A stretch of 64,000 bases of DNA, from the NCBI GenBank assembly GCA_964605145.1, contig CAZSBG010000013.1, positions 19,304 through 83,303 of the forward strand, read 5' to 3'. Each line of letters starts with the position of its first letter. The stretch's first letter is position 1. Positions 44,779 to 53,514 of the stretch are shown in pieces. Position numbers and translations under genes: made by a program. The notes beneath the pieces were generated by a model that did not search any database, was not told the DNA's origin, and saw only the letters and a list, made by a program, of their open reading frames with translations. Source of the DNA: CAZSBG01 sp964605145. Its GTDB lineage: Bacteria; Zhuqueibacterota; Zhuqueibacteria; Thermofontimicrobiales; Thermofontimicrobiaceae.

Positions 44779-45981
44779 ATGGATAATTTTGTGGATGATT
44801 TGACGATTGAAAATTCGACGAAAATTATTTTTCTTGTAATGGATGGCGTTGGTGGATTGAATACCGGGGACAGGGGAACTGAACTTCAGTCAGCACACAC
44901 ACCAAATCTGGATCAACTTGCAGCCGAATCCATCTGCGGATTGATGGACCCCATTTTGCCGGGCATTACCCCGGGCAGCGGACCGGCTCATTTTTCCCTG
45001 TTCGGCTACAATCCCATCGAAGCCAACATCGGCCGCGGCGTGCTGGAGGCCGCCGGTATCAATCTGCCCATGACCGATCGCGATGTGGCCATTCGCATCA
45101 ATTTCGCCACATCGAACAAAGACGGCAACATTACGGATCGCCGGGCCGGCAGAATTGACACGGAGACAAATAAACGAATTTGCCAGAAAATCAGGGATAA
45201 TGTCTCGCTCGCCCCGGATGCAGAGTTTATTATCGAACCGGTCAAAGAACACCGTGCGGCGCTGCTCATTCGCGGCGACAATCTCGGTGGCGATGTGGAA
45301 GATACTGATCCCCAGAAAGTGGGCGTGCCCTACCTTCAGCCCAAAGCGCTGAACAAGGAAAGTGAATTTACCGCCGAATTAGCCGGGCGATTTCTGGATC
45401 AGGCGCATAAAGCACTGGCTGACGAAAAGCAAGCCAACACCGTTCTTTTGCGCGGATTTGCCAAGCACAAACCATACAAGTCCATGTGGGAACGCTACAA
45501 GCTGAAAAGTTTGGCTGTGGCCAATTACCCCATGTATCGCGGCGTAGCCTTTCTGCTCAACATGGATTTGAACCCGGTCGTTGCCGATGTTGAAGCAGAA
45601 TTCGACGCGGTGAAAGAAAATTACGATAAATATGATTTCTTTTTCGTGCATGTCAAAGCCACGGACTCCCGCGGCGAAGACGGTGATTTCGACGCGAAAG
45701 TGAAAGTCATTGAAGAAGTCGACAGGCTGCTGCCCAAACTCACAGGACTTGAACCGGATGTACTGGTGATCACAGCCGACCATTCCACACCAGCCACGAT
45801 GAAATCGCATAGCTGGCATCCGGTGCCGGTGCTGCTGCACTCTGAGGTTTGTCGAAAAGACAACGTGACAAAATTCGATGAAATCTCCTGCATCCAGGGC
45901 GGACTCGGCCGGCAGCCGAGTAAGAATTTGATGTCCATTATTTTGGGTAATGCGATGCGGTTGGCGAAGTTTGGGGCGTAA
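44779..45981 (+). CDS. apgM: 2,3-bisphosphoglycerate-independent phosphoglycerate mutase, archaeal type
   Basis: I chose the ATG at 44779, which has AAAGGA six bases upstream; the frame is open a further 45 codons but those residues are not family-like. The 400-residue enzyme has IIFLVMDGVGGL (first metal motif), PGSGPAHFSLFGYNP with the phosphorylated Ser region, and late ITADHSTPATMKSHSWHPVP metal ligands. It interconverts 3- and 2-phosphoglycerate in glycolysis. The ApgM form is common in archaea and scattered bacteria. Confidence 0.92.
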   Translation: MDNFVDDLTIENSTKIIFLVMDGVGGLNTGDRGTELQSAHTPNLDQLAAESICGLMDPILPGITPGSGPAHFSLFGYNPIEANIGRGVLEAAGINLPMTDRDVAIRINFATSNKDGNITDRRAGRIDTETNKRICQKIRDNVSLAPDAEFIIEPVKEHRAALLIRGDNLGGDVEDTDPQKVGVPYLQPKALNKESEFTAELAGRFLDQAHKALADEKQANTVLLRGFAKHKPYKSMWERYKLKSLAVANYPMYRGVAFLLNMDLNPVVADVEAEFDAVKENYDKYDFFFVHVKATDSRGEDGDFDAKVKVIEEVDRLLPKLTGLEPDVLVITADHSTPATMKSHSWHPVPVLLHSEVCRKDNVTKFDEISCIQGGLGRQPSKNLMSIILGNAMRLAKFGA

Positions 45982-46005
45982 CTTCCATTTGTATTAATAA
46001 TTTTT

Positions 46006-46041
46006 GGTCTCTACCACTTACAATATTTAGTGGTAGGGACC
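46006..46041 (+). terminator. Hairpin after apgM
   Basis: GGTCTCTACCACT and AGTGGTAGGGACC form a 13-bp stem with one G-T wobble and a 10-base loop. No T tract follows. Confidence 0.45.
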
Positions 46042-46138
46042 TGTTCGCAAGATATGAATATTGGATATTCCAAAACCGGAAATTCTTATTCAACACCAAA
46101 TTACCTGAATAAGCAAACAATCCATCACGGGAGTCATC

Positions 46139-47833
46139 ATGAAAAAATTCATTCTCAGCATGGCATTACTTCTGCTTTTCGGCTCCAAGTCTTTTGGGGA
46201 AAACTACCTCCTCAACGGCGGGCAGGAATCGCAAATTAACTACAAGATGGTGCAGACGGTTGAACCAAACCCGGCCATTCACACGCTTTACCTCAGCTAT
46301 GTCATCCCGGTGACGTACCAGTCCCCCACGTACAATCAAACGATTTCCAATCTCGAATTCAAATACTATCCCCAACCGGATGACAGGGAAGAATACAGGG
46401 ACGAACGCGGAAACAAAGTCGTCAAAGTTTCCTGGAAGAAGCCCACCTCCACTATTAAAACTGAAATTGCACTTACAGCGCTGAACAAAACGTTTCTGAA
46501 ACCGTTGACCACGAAAACGCAATTTCCATTAGGTGCAGTGTCCGCGGATGCGCGCGCTTATTTAACCGCTACAAAACAGGTGCCATCGACCCATTCGGCT
46601 ATTGTGGCAAAAGCCAAACAATTGACTGCCGGCGCGAAAACGGAATTTGATGCGGTGCAGCGAATTCTCACCTGGGTCATCGATCACATGAATTACGTGC
46701 TGGTTCCCAAAGAATACGGGGCCATGTATTCGTTCAACACCGGTAAAGGCAATTGCCAGAATTATTCTCATTTATCCGCGGCGCTCATGCGAGCTGTGGG
46801 AATACCGGCGCGGATTGTGAACGGAATCACGCTCAAGCAGCCCTACAAACTGGATATGGGAAACCGAAGCCTAACATTAAAAATGGCCGAGGGCAGGCAT
46901 TCGTGGATCGAAGTCTATTTCCCGGACCTGGGCTGGGTGCCGTTCGATCCCCAGCAAACCCAGCTCTTTGTCAGCAATCGCTTCATTCGGGTTGAGGTGG
47001 GACTGGACAATAACGAAACATCCCAGGACGGGCTCATTCGCTGGACCCAGGTAAAGGGCGATCTGGCTACGCCGCAATTCGAAGAATCCATCGAAGCCGC
47101 ATTTGTTGCCGACCAGGTGAAGCTTGTGGCACAAAAGCAGATGTACGGTCCCAGCAAGCTGCTGCTAACGCCCGCGGTTCGGGCAACGTTTGAACCAATA
47201 CCGGTCGAAAAAGAACCGCCACCACCGCCGAAAATCCCGGAAGCAAAATTAAAACGACTCACCTATTCCAGGCCATACATGTTCGGTAATCTGGAATTTC
47301 CGAAGAATGTGGATTTTCTCGCTGTACGTGGTCCGGCCACCCGCACCGACGGCAATAATTTTGAAATGAGGAAAAACTTCCTGGTTGAGACCGCCGAGTA
47401 TGTCACCGAACAGGCGCAATATGCCCAGGTCTTCATTTTGAAAAAACCCATGCAGGTGAGAAAGATGGGCATTGTGCTGCACAAATTTGGCGGCAGTGGA
47501 TTTCTGTGGTTAGAGCTGCTGAAAGACGAAAACGGCCTTCCCGGCGCAACCATTGCCACCAGTGAGATGATGAGCATGGATCAGGTCAAATTCACACCGG
47601 GATATGATTGGGTAGATTTTGATTTTTCCAATGAAGCGCCCAAAATTTCACCCGGTCGCTACTGGATTGCCCTTGGATTCACCGGCCGTCCCATTGTCAA
47701 CTGGTTCTATTCGTACGGAAAACCGGTGGGCCCGGAAGATGGCACGCGATTCAAAACAATTCTCGCCCCGGAATGGAGCAACAGCCTGGCTTATGAGTTC
47801 AACTATCGAGTGCTTGGGTTCACCGTTCAGTAA
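46139..47833 (+). CDS. Secreted transglutaminase-like domain protein
   Basis: The 564-residue protein has a signal peptide (cut near SFGE). The transglutaminase/protease-like core is at ~165-275, with Cys206 in GKGNCQNYSHLSAALMRAVG, His254 in GRHSWIEVYF and Asp270 in GWVPFDP. The triad is complete. The N-terminal ~150 residues are beta-rich. After a proline-rich linker (EKEPPPPPKIPE) the C-terminus looks like a carbohydrate-binding or jelly-roll domain (GRYWIALGFTGRP). It may be a protease or amidase in the periplasm; no cross-linking activity can be claimed. Confidence 0.85.
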   Translation: MKKFILSMALLLLFGSKSFGENYLLNGGQESQINYKMVQTVEPNPAIHTLYLSYVIPVTYQSPTYNQTISNLEFKYYPQPDDREEYRDERGNKVVKVSWKKPTSTIKTEIALTALNKTFLKPLTTKTQFPLGAVSADARAYLTATKQVPSTHSAIVAKAKQLTAGAKTEFDAVQRILTWVIDHMNYVLVPKEYGAMYSFNTGKGNCQNYSHLSAALMRAVGIPARIVNGITLKQPYKLDMGNRSLTLKMAEGRHSWIEVYFPDLGWVPFDPQQTQLFVSNRFIRVEVGLDNNETSQDGLIRWTQVKGDLATPQFEESIEAAFVADQVKLVAQKQMYGPSKLLLTPAVRATFEPIPVEKEPPPPPKIPEAKLKRLTYSRPYMFGNLEFPKNVDFLAVRGPATRTDGNNFEMRKNFLVETAEYVTEQAQYAQVFILKKPMQVRKMGIVLHKFGGSGFLWLELLKDENGLPGATIATSEMMSMDQVKFTPGYDWVDFDFSNEAPKISPGRYWIALGFTGRPIVNWFYSYGKPVGPEDGTRFKTILAPEWSNSLAYEFNYRVLGFTVQ

Positions 47834-48056
47834 TGAGCATCGAGATCAATAACCCGCGGTAACGATAGTGCAGACCACAAGTTATTTTGATGAATTGTGT
47901 TCAATTTACTGGGAGTCGTCAAAACATCGCTCTTATTCTTTGATCGAAAAAAATTTTCTGAAAAAATTCGGGAGATCGAGTAAATCAGTTACAGGCTGAG
48001 CGCTCTGCGATAATTTTAACAAAAGTTATATTTAAACCAACTAATTTTACATTAAC

Positions 48057-48638
48057 ATGGACGATGTCAGCACAAATTTGATGCTTCGATTCCAGAACGG
48101 CGACGAATCAGCTTTTCGGGAAATTGTTGAACAGCATAAATTATCTGTTCTCAATTTATGCTACCGATTCGTTGGCAACCGGGAAGATGCAGAGGACATT
48201 GCCCAGGACGTTTTCATTCGAATATTGAAAGCAGCGCCTCGTTATAAGCCTGATGCGTCTTTATCAACGTGGATTTACCGAATTACGGTGAATGTCTGTC
48301 TCAACTTCAATCGCCGGAAGAAAATTCTGAATTTTTTTTCATTGAATCACCAGTACGAGTCAGGCCAGACCGCGGAAGACAGGCTGCCCGAGCTGGTGAG
48401 TAAGGAACAGCAGGATTCAGATCTGGAAAAAAAAGAATTGCAAAAAATTGTCCAGGATGCCATTCACTCTCTCCCGGAAAATCAACAATCGGTTGTGGTG
48501 TTACATCGCTATGAGGAACTTTCCTACCAGCAGATTGCCGATGTTTTAGACACAACAGTTTCAGCGGTTGAATCCCGGCTGCATCGGGCCAAGCTCAATT
48601 TGCAGAAAAAATTGAAAAGAGTGAATAAAATGATATGA
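48057..48638 (+). CDS. ECF sigma factor (RpoE-like)
   Basis: The 193-residue protein has region 2 (FREIVEQHKLSVLNLCYRFV, AEDIAQDVFIRIL) and region 4 (LPENQQSVVVLHRYEELSYQ, QIADVLDTTVSAVESRLHRA). A longer linker than usual (HQYESGQTAEDRLPELVSKE) joins them. It is followed by an anti-sigma factor and a Spy/CpxP-like sensor, so it should direct an envelope-stress or metal response. Confidence 0.92.
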   Translation: MDDVSTNLMLRFQNGDESAFREIVEQHKLSVLNLCYRFVGNREDAEDIAQDVFIRILKAAPRYKPDASLSTWIYRITVNVCLNFNRRKKILNFFSLNHQYESGQTAEDRLPELVSKEQQDSDLEKKELQKIVQDAIHSLPENQQSVVVLHRYEELSYQQIADVLDTTVSAVESRLHRAKLNLQKKLKRVNKMI

Positions 48639-48750
48639 CAATGTAAAAAATAACTCAAGAAAATTTATCGCAAAACAACTTTTCAGACCAAACTATCAGC
48701 GCAAGTTTTCTCGCCAATGTGTGTTAAATATGTTGTAGGAGGTTTACCGT

Positions 48751-49251
48751 ATGAACTGCCAGGACGTTCGAAAAAAATTATCTGCATTCCAGGATGGCGA
48801 AGTATCTGATTCACAAAAATTAGCGATACAAAACCATCTCCAAACGTGCCAGAAATGCGCCCTTGTTTTCCAGGAAATAGAAAATATGTGGGAAGCACTC
48901 GCCCAAGCGGACACCATCGAAAAAGCACCCTACTTCTGGACGCGTTTGTCGCAGCGGATCGAAGCGCAGCAAAACCGAGATCGGATATTTGACCGGCTGA
49001 TTGCTCCATTGATCTACTTGCCCAAACCGATTATCTCGACGGTGATCTTTATCTTTGGCCTGTTAATTGGCGTCTACCTTGGAAAAAACATTTACAGAGA
49101 ATCAACCTCAACCGTGCCCATAACACTCGAACAGGAAATGGAGCAGCAACTATCGGTGAGTTCGTTCACAGATTTGTCATCCGGTTCTGTGGGTGAAATT
49201 TACGCGTCCCTGATTTCCGGAAACAATGAATTAGAAGGTAAAACAAAATGA
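48751..49251 (+). CDS. Zinc-finger anti-sigma factor, membrane anchored
   Basis: The 166-residue protein begins NCQDVRKKLSAFQDGEVSDS and has the H29-x3-C33-x2-C36 zinc motif of ZAS anti-sigma domains. A transmembrane segment lies at ~84-104 (TVIFIFGLLIGVYLG). The C-terminal ~55 residues face the periplasm. AGGAGG precedes the start. It should hold the upstream sigma factor inactive until an envelope signal acts. Confidence 0.9.
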   Translation: MNCQDVRKKLSAFQDGEVSDSQKLAIQNHLQTCQKCALVFQEIENMWEALAQADTIEKAPYFWTRLSQRIEAQQNRDRIFDRLIAPLIYLPKPIISTVIFIFGLLIGVYLGKNIYRESTSTVPITLEQEMEQQLSVSSFTDLSSGSVGEIYASLISGNNELEGKTK

Positions 49252-49817
49252 GCAGAAAAACATTGATATGGCTTTTGTTCTTTTCGATAATATTGAATAT
49301 CTCGACAATTGTCACCTTCGGTTATTATCGATGGTTTCATCAGGACTGGCATTCTTCCTCAAAACGTGATTACTCCAGAGATAAAGAAACAGATCGCAGG
49401 AAATCCTTTGAAAGCCGGCTGGCCAAAAAGCTGAATTTATCCGAACAACAAATCGAGCAAATGCGTGAATTGCGGTCTGAATTTTTCAAGGTATTTAAAC
49501 CGCTCATGGGAGAACTTCGTGAGCAACGCAAACAATTCTCAGAATTACTGAAAAACGATTCGCTGGATACCTTACAAATCAATGAAAAGATCGAGAGCAT
49601 CGCTGAACTTCAGAAACAGATACAGTTTTATTCAATAAAAAATTTGCTGAAACATCGCACTGTTTTAGATGACGAACAGTGGAGCAAATTCAAATCCATC
49701 TTCGCCCGAATGATGATCGGGGATGACCGCAGGAAAAAGCACCATTCCGACTCTGACTATCCACCAAAGAACGGTAAATCCAGGCCGGATTCATCCCAGA
49801 AAAGTGTGCCTCAATAA
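49248..49817 (+). CDS. Spy/CpxP-like (CnrX-type) periplasmic sensor protein
   Basis: Its ATG overlaps the anti-sigma stop codon (ATGA), so translation is coupled. The 189-residue protein has an N-terminal membrane anchor (residues 5-25) and a long helical periplasmic part. LNLSEQQIEQMRELRSEFF and LDDEQWSKFKSIFARMM are LTxxQ-like repeats of the Spy/CpxP/CnrX family. The tail is rich in His, Asp and Arg (RRKKHHSDSDY). It may sense metals or unfolded protein and pass this to the anti-sigma factor. A terminator follows. Confidence 0.8.
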   Translation: MSRKTLIWLLFFSIILNISTIVTFGYYRWFHQDWHSSSKRDYSRDKETDRRKSFESRLAKKLNLSEQQIEQMRELRSEFFKVFKPLMGELREQRKQFSELLKNDSLDTLQINEKIESIAELQKQIQFYSIKNLLKHRTVLDDEQWSKFKSIFARMMIGDDRRKKHHSDSDYPPKNGKSRPDSSQKSVPQ

Positions 49818-49860
49818 TTGTTAATACAAGAAATTTCAATAATGATTTAATTTATTCTCA

Positions 49861-49889
49861 AAACCCTGATTTCGACCAGGGTTTTTTTT
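49861..49889 (+). terminator. Rho-independent terminator of the ECF operon
   Basis: AAACCCTG and CAGGGTTT form an 8-bp stem with an 8-base loop, followed by eight T in total. It lies 43 bases after the Spy-like gene. Confidence 0.92.
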
Positions 49890-50047
49890 GGGCTCCTCAT
49901 GATGCGCACACCAATTTTTCTCATTTGTTTTTCAAAAAAATATTATTTTTATTTGATTTTATCATTTAAATTTTTATAATATATGTTCGACTTCATTCAT
50001 ATTCAGTTTTGAATTTTTAGTTTAATCCAATCCCAAGGAGAATCAGG

Positions 50048-51445
50048 ATGAAACGATTTACTTTTTTTGCTTTGATGTGTTTGTTTTCATTGAGTCTTTT
50101 CACACCAAACCTGTTCGCCCAAAATTCAGAGGCGGCGATTTCGGAACAACAATTGGCCGAAATAAAATCATCGTTCAAACTGGACGGGCCCACCCGTGCG
50201 ATAATGAATGCTGTTTCGAATAACAACATTCGAAATCTTGCTTTGAACCGTGAACTGGTTGGTAAAACCGATCACTTCTTTGCGCATCGAATTAAAACGA
50301 ATGCCATCACAAATCAAAAATCTTCCGGCCGATGCTGGCTATTCACCTCGCTCAATGTGCTGCGCCCGAAAATCATCGAAAAAAATAATCTCAAGGAATT
50401 CCAATTCTCAGAAAATTACCTGTTTTTCTGGGATCAATTCGAAAAAGCTAATCTATTTTTGGAAGGCATCATCAGCACGCGTAACCTGAAAATGGACAAT
50501 CGCGAAGTGGAATGGCTGTTCAAGCATCCCATGCAGGATGGCGGAATCTGGAATTACACGGTCGGTTTGATTGAAAAATATGGCGCTGTCCCGAAAGATG
50601 CCATGCCGGAAAGTTATAACAGCGAAAACACAGGCATGATGCGGCGTTTGCTTGCCAGAAAATTGAAAGGTCAGGGCTTGAAACTTCGTGAACTGCATAA
50701 AGAAGGGAAAAAGCTTTCAGCGCTTCGCGAAGAAAAAGTGGACATGCTGTCCAACATTTACCGAATGCTCGTGATAAATTTGGGTGTGCCGCCCGAAGAA
50801 TTCACCTGGACTTACGAAGACAAAGACGGCAAAATAATCGGGCCAGAAAAGTACACGCCCCAATCATTTTATAAAGATTTTGTGGGGATCGATCTGCGCG
50901 AATACGTGCAGCTCATGAACGATCCTACCAAAGCGTACTACAAACAGTATGAAATTAAATTCGACAGAAACATGGTGGATGAACCAAACTGGACGTTCAT
51001 CAATCTGCCCACCGATGAAATCAAAAATTTTGCCAAAACATCCATCCTGGCGGATGAGGCCATGTACTTTTCCTGTGATGTGGGCAAGCAGTTGAATCGC
51101 GATGAAGGCGTGCTTCAGCCGGGCATTTACGATTACGAATCCATTTACGGTGTAAAATTCGACATGGACAAGACCGAACGCATTTTGTCCTATGAAAGCG
51201 GCTCCTCTCACGGCATGTCCCTGGTGGGTGTGGACACGACCGCAGACGGCAGCACCACCAAATGGCTGCTGGAAAACAGTTGGGGCAAATCCAGTGGCTA
51301 CAACGGATTCCTTATCATGACCGAGGACTGGTTCGATGAATACATGTTTCGATTGGTCGTGCATAAAAAATTCGTCTCGAAAAAAGCCCTGGATATTCTG
51401 GATCAGAAGCCAATTCTGTTAGCGCCGTGGGATCGCATGTTCTGA
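50048..51445 (+). CDS. Exported C1B (bleomycin hydrolase/PepC-like) aminopeptidase
   Basis: The 465-residue protein has a signal peptide (cut near FAQN, residue 25). It carries the C1B triad: Cys96 in QKSSGRCWLFTSLN, His388 in SSHGMSLVGVD and Asn410 in LLENSWG. The FSENYLFFWDQFEKAN segment is typical of bleomycin hydrolases. Family members are usually cytosolic aminopeptidases; the signal peptide makes this one periplasmic or secreted. A lone gene, it would complete digestion of peptides made by the secreted proteases. Confidence 0.9.
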   Translation: MKRFTFFALMCLFSLSLFTPNLFAQNSEAAISEQQLAEIKSSFKLDGPTRAIMNAVSNNNIRNLALNRELVGKTDHFFAHRIKTNAITNQKSSGRCWLFTSLNVLRPKIIEKNNLKEFQFSENYLFFWDQFEKANLFLEGIISTRNLKMDNREVEWLFKHPMQDGGIWNYTVGLIEKYGAVPKDAMPESYNSENTGMMRRLLARKLKGQGLKLRELHKEGKKLSALREEKVDMLSNIYRMLVINLGVPPEEFTWTYEDKDGKIIGPEKYTPQSFYKDFVGIDLREYVQLMNDPTKAYYKQYEIKFDRNMVDEPNWTFINLPTDEIKNFAKTSILADEAMYFSCDVGKQLNRDEGVLQPGIYDYESIYGVKFDMDKTERILSYESGSSHGMSLVGVDTTADGSTTKWLLENSWGKSSGYNGFLIMTEDWFDEYMFRLVVHKKFVSKKALDILDQKPILLAPWDRMF

Positions 51446-51506
51446 TGCACTAAATTCTAACCTAAAGTTGCGTATTTGTTTTCTCTAAAGTGTGAGAAGG
51501 AGTCCC

Positions 51507-53324
51507 ATGTTCAAAAAAATTCTACTTTCGATTTTACTTTTTTGCTTTGCCGCGACATCTGTTTTACATTCCCAGGGATTGTACCCGACAAACCACGATT
51601 ACTACACACAACTGGAAGCGCGGCGCCAGGTGATACTTGCCGCGTTAGCAGGCCAGTCGTGGATGGAAGGAGACGATTATCGCCGCCGAATTTACCTCGG
51701 CGTCGTCAAAATGTACACCGGCATCGATAAAGACACCGGGCTGCAATATCTCCGTGATGCCATCGACGATTCCGTACACTGGGGCAGTTTCAATACCTAT
51801 TCAGTTATGGACGCCGTCCTTCGCATCGGGGATCAATTGCCGGACGCGCTCATCGAAAAGGCTAAATATCGCTTGCGCACCCATTTCGGCGAGGACAAGG
51901 GTTTTACTGAAAATCATAAATTGCAGTATCGTGTGGCGCGTTATCTGTTCGGACAAACCTGGCCGGAGGGTCCCACATTTGCAGACGGAATGACACCGCT
52001 GGGAGCCAAAGCCGAAGCCGAGGCGTGGATAAACGACTGGATCGACCGCACTGTGGCCGTGGGTCAGTTGGAGTTCGATTCGGTGAATTATCATTCGCTT
52101 TATTATCTTTGCTTCACCTCGCTTTATGATTTTGCCACCGATCCGCTTATGAAGCAAAAAGCCTGGATGGTGATGCAGCTTCTCATCGCGGACTGGGCGC
52201 CGGAATATTTGAATGGCAACTGGATTGGCGCGCACAGCCGTGAAAAATACAACCAGGTCACCCACACAGCGCTCAATTGCGGAACCGCAATTCCTTTCGG
52301 GTATTTGTATTTTGGCAATTCCGTTTACCATCCGGAATTAGCGGAAACCTATTACGTTGGATTAGCTGCGGTTCAGGGATTTCGACCGCTCCCGATGATG
52401 GGCAACATTGCCACGGATCGGTCTAAGCCCTACATCCATCGCGAGACAAAAGCGCCGCGTCGTGGATTTGGCATCAACAAAAGCGATCTGCCGATATGGA
52501 AATATGATTACGTGACCAAAGACTATGCACTGGGCTCGTCTTACGGCGACATCACCGCCGTGGAGAATCATCGATGGGACCTTACCTGGGTCTCCAAAAA
52601 AGATGGTTCAACCTGCTTTTTCATCAATCCGTCTTTTTCGAGCGAGCAATTGCTGAAATATTTTGATGAAATTCCGAACACGATTCTCGACAATATTATT
52701 CGGCAGCGGCCCTATTACAAAGATCCCAATAAATGGGTTGAAGGCTCGCCTTACGAAGAATTGTTTCAGCACGAGAATACGATTATCGCCCTCTATGATA
52801 TTCCCAAAAAAGAGCGCAACCAGCATGTCAATGGATTTTTCCCAAAAAATATTGAAGAGCGGATTCAGGATGCCAGTGGATGGATTTTTTGCCGTGCCGA
52901 TTCTGTGTATTTTGCGGTGCGAACCTTGACGAAAGGAAAATGGCATGAGGAAAAAGATCATTTCCGGCTTACGCTCGACAACCCAAAAACAGGCGTTATC
53001 ATGGAGGTCGCACAGGTCTCGGAGTATCCTTCGTTCTCGGAATTTCAGAATCAAATAAAGAAGAATTCACTTCACATCGACCGAAAAAATCTTCAGGTGA
53101 AATATACAAATTTCCGCGGCGACGATCTGGACTTTACATACCCGGATAAGCGTTTGCTCAACGAAAAAGAAATCACCTTCGATAATTGGCCGTTATTTGA
53201 CGGACCGTTTGTCAATGCCCGGGTGGGTAGCAAGATAATTGAAATTCAACATCAGCGCGAAAAACTCATCCTGGACTGTAATGATTTTTCCGTGAAATTG
53301 GTAACTTCGGATGAGAAAAACTGA
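51507..53324 (+). CDS. Secreted toroid-type protein, unassigned, lyase-like layout
   Basis: The ATG at 51507 has GAAGGAG upstream. The 605-residue protein has a signal peptide (cut near LHSQG). Residues 30-300 are helical with repeats of the type DSVNYHSLYYLCFTSLYDFA and EYLNGNWIGAHSREKYNQ, as in (alpha/alpha) toroids of lyases and hydrolases. The rest is beta-rich. I see no HxHxD motif of heparinase II, and I do not recognise a family. A polysaccharide lyase or hydrolase role is inferred from layout and from the other glycan genes in the window. Confidence 0.65.
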   Translation: MFKKILLSILLFCFAATSVLHSQGLYPTNHDYYTQLEARRQVILAALAGQSWMEGDDYRRRIYLGVVKMYTGIDKDTGLQYLRDAIDDSVHWGSFNTYSVMDAVLRIGDQLPDALIEKAKYRLRTHFGEDKGFTENHKLQYRVARYLFGQTWPEGPTFADGMTPLGAKAEAEAWINDWIDRTVAVGQLEFDSVNYHSLYYLCFTSLYDFATDPLMKQKAWMVMQLLIADWAPEYLNGNWIGAHSREKYNQVTHTALNCGTAIPFGYLYFGNSVYHPELAETYYVGLAAVQGFRPLPMMGNIATDRSKPYIHRETKAPRRGFGINKSDLPIWKYDYVTKDYALGSSYGDITAVENHRWDLTWVSKKDGSTCFFINPSFSSEQLLKYFDEIPNTILDNIIRQRPYYKDPNKWVEGSPYEELFQHENTIIALYDIPKKERNQHVNGFFPKNIEERIQDASGWIFCRADSVYFAVRTLTKGKWHEEKDHFRLTLDNPKTGVIMEVAQVSEYPSFSEFQNQIKKNSLHIDRKNLQVKYTNFRGDDLDFTYPDKRLLNEKEITFDNWPLFDGPFVNARVGSKIIEIQHQREKLILDCNDFSVKLVTSDEKN

Positions 53325-53337
53325 TTTTCAAACTTTA

Positions 53338-53467
53338 TTCGAATATGAACAACCAAACGATCCTGTCCGAGTTTGATTTTTTGGAATTTGGTTTTGTAAT
53401 TTGCTTGTTGAGTTTTGTAATTTCCGGTTTATCCGACTTAGGGAAGACTTTCATAATCACGGCAGTA
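53338..53467 (+). repeat. Dispersed intergenic repeat, copy B
   Basis: The stretch contains CCTGTCCGAGTTTGATTTTT, then GGAATTTGGTTTTGTAATTT and TTGAGTTTTGTAATTTCCGG. It matches 40097-40255 over most of its length with a shorter middle. It ends about 50 bases upstream of the glycyl radical enzyme start. Confidence 0.7.
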
Positions 53468-53514
53468 AAAAAAAATTATATAAATGAGGCAAACTCTTTG
53501 AGGAGAAAAAGCAA

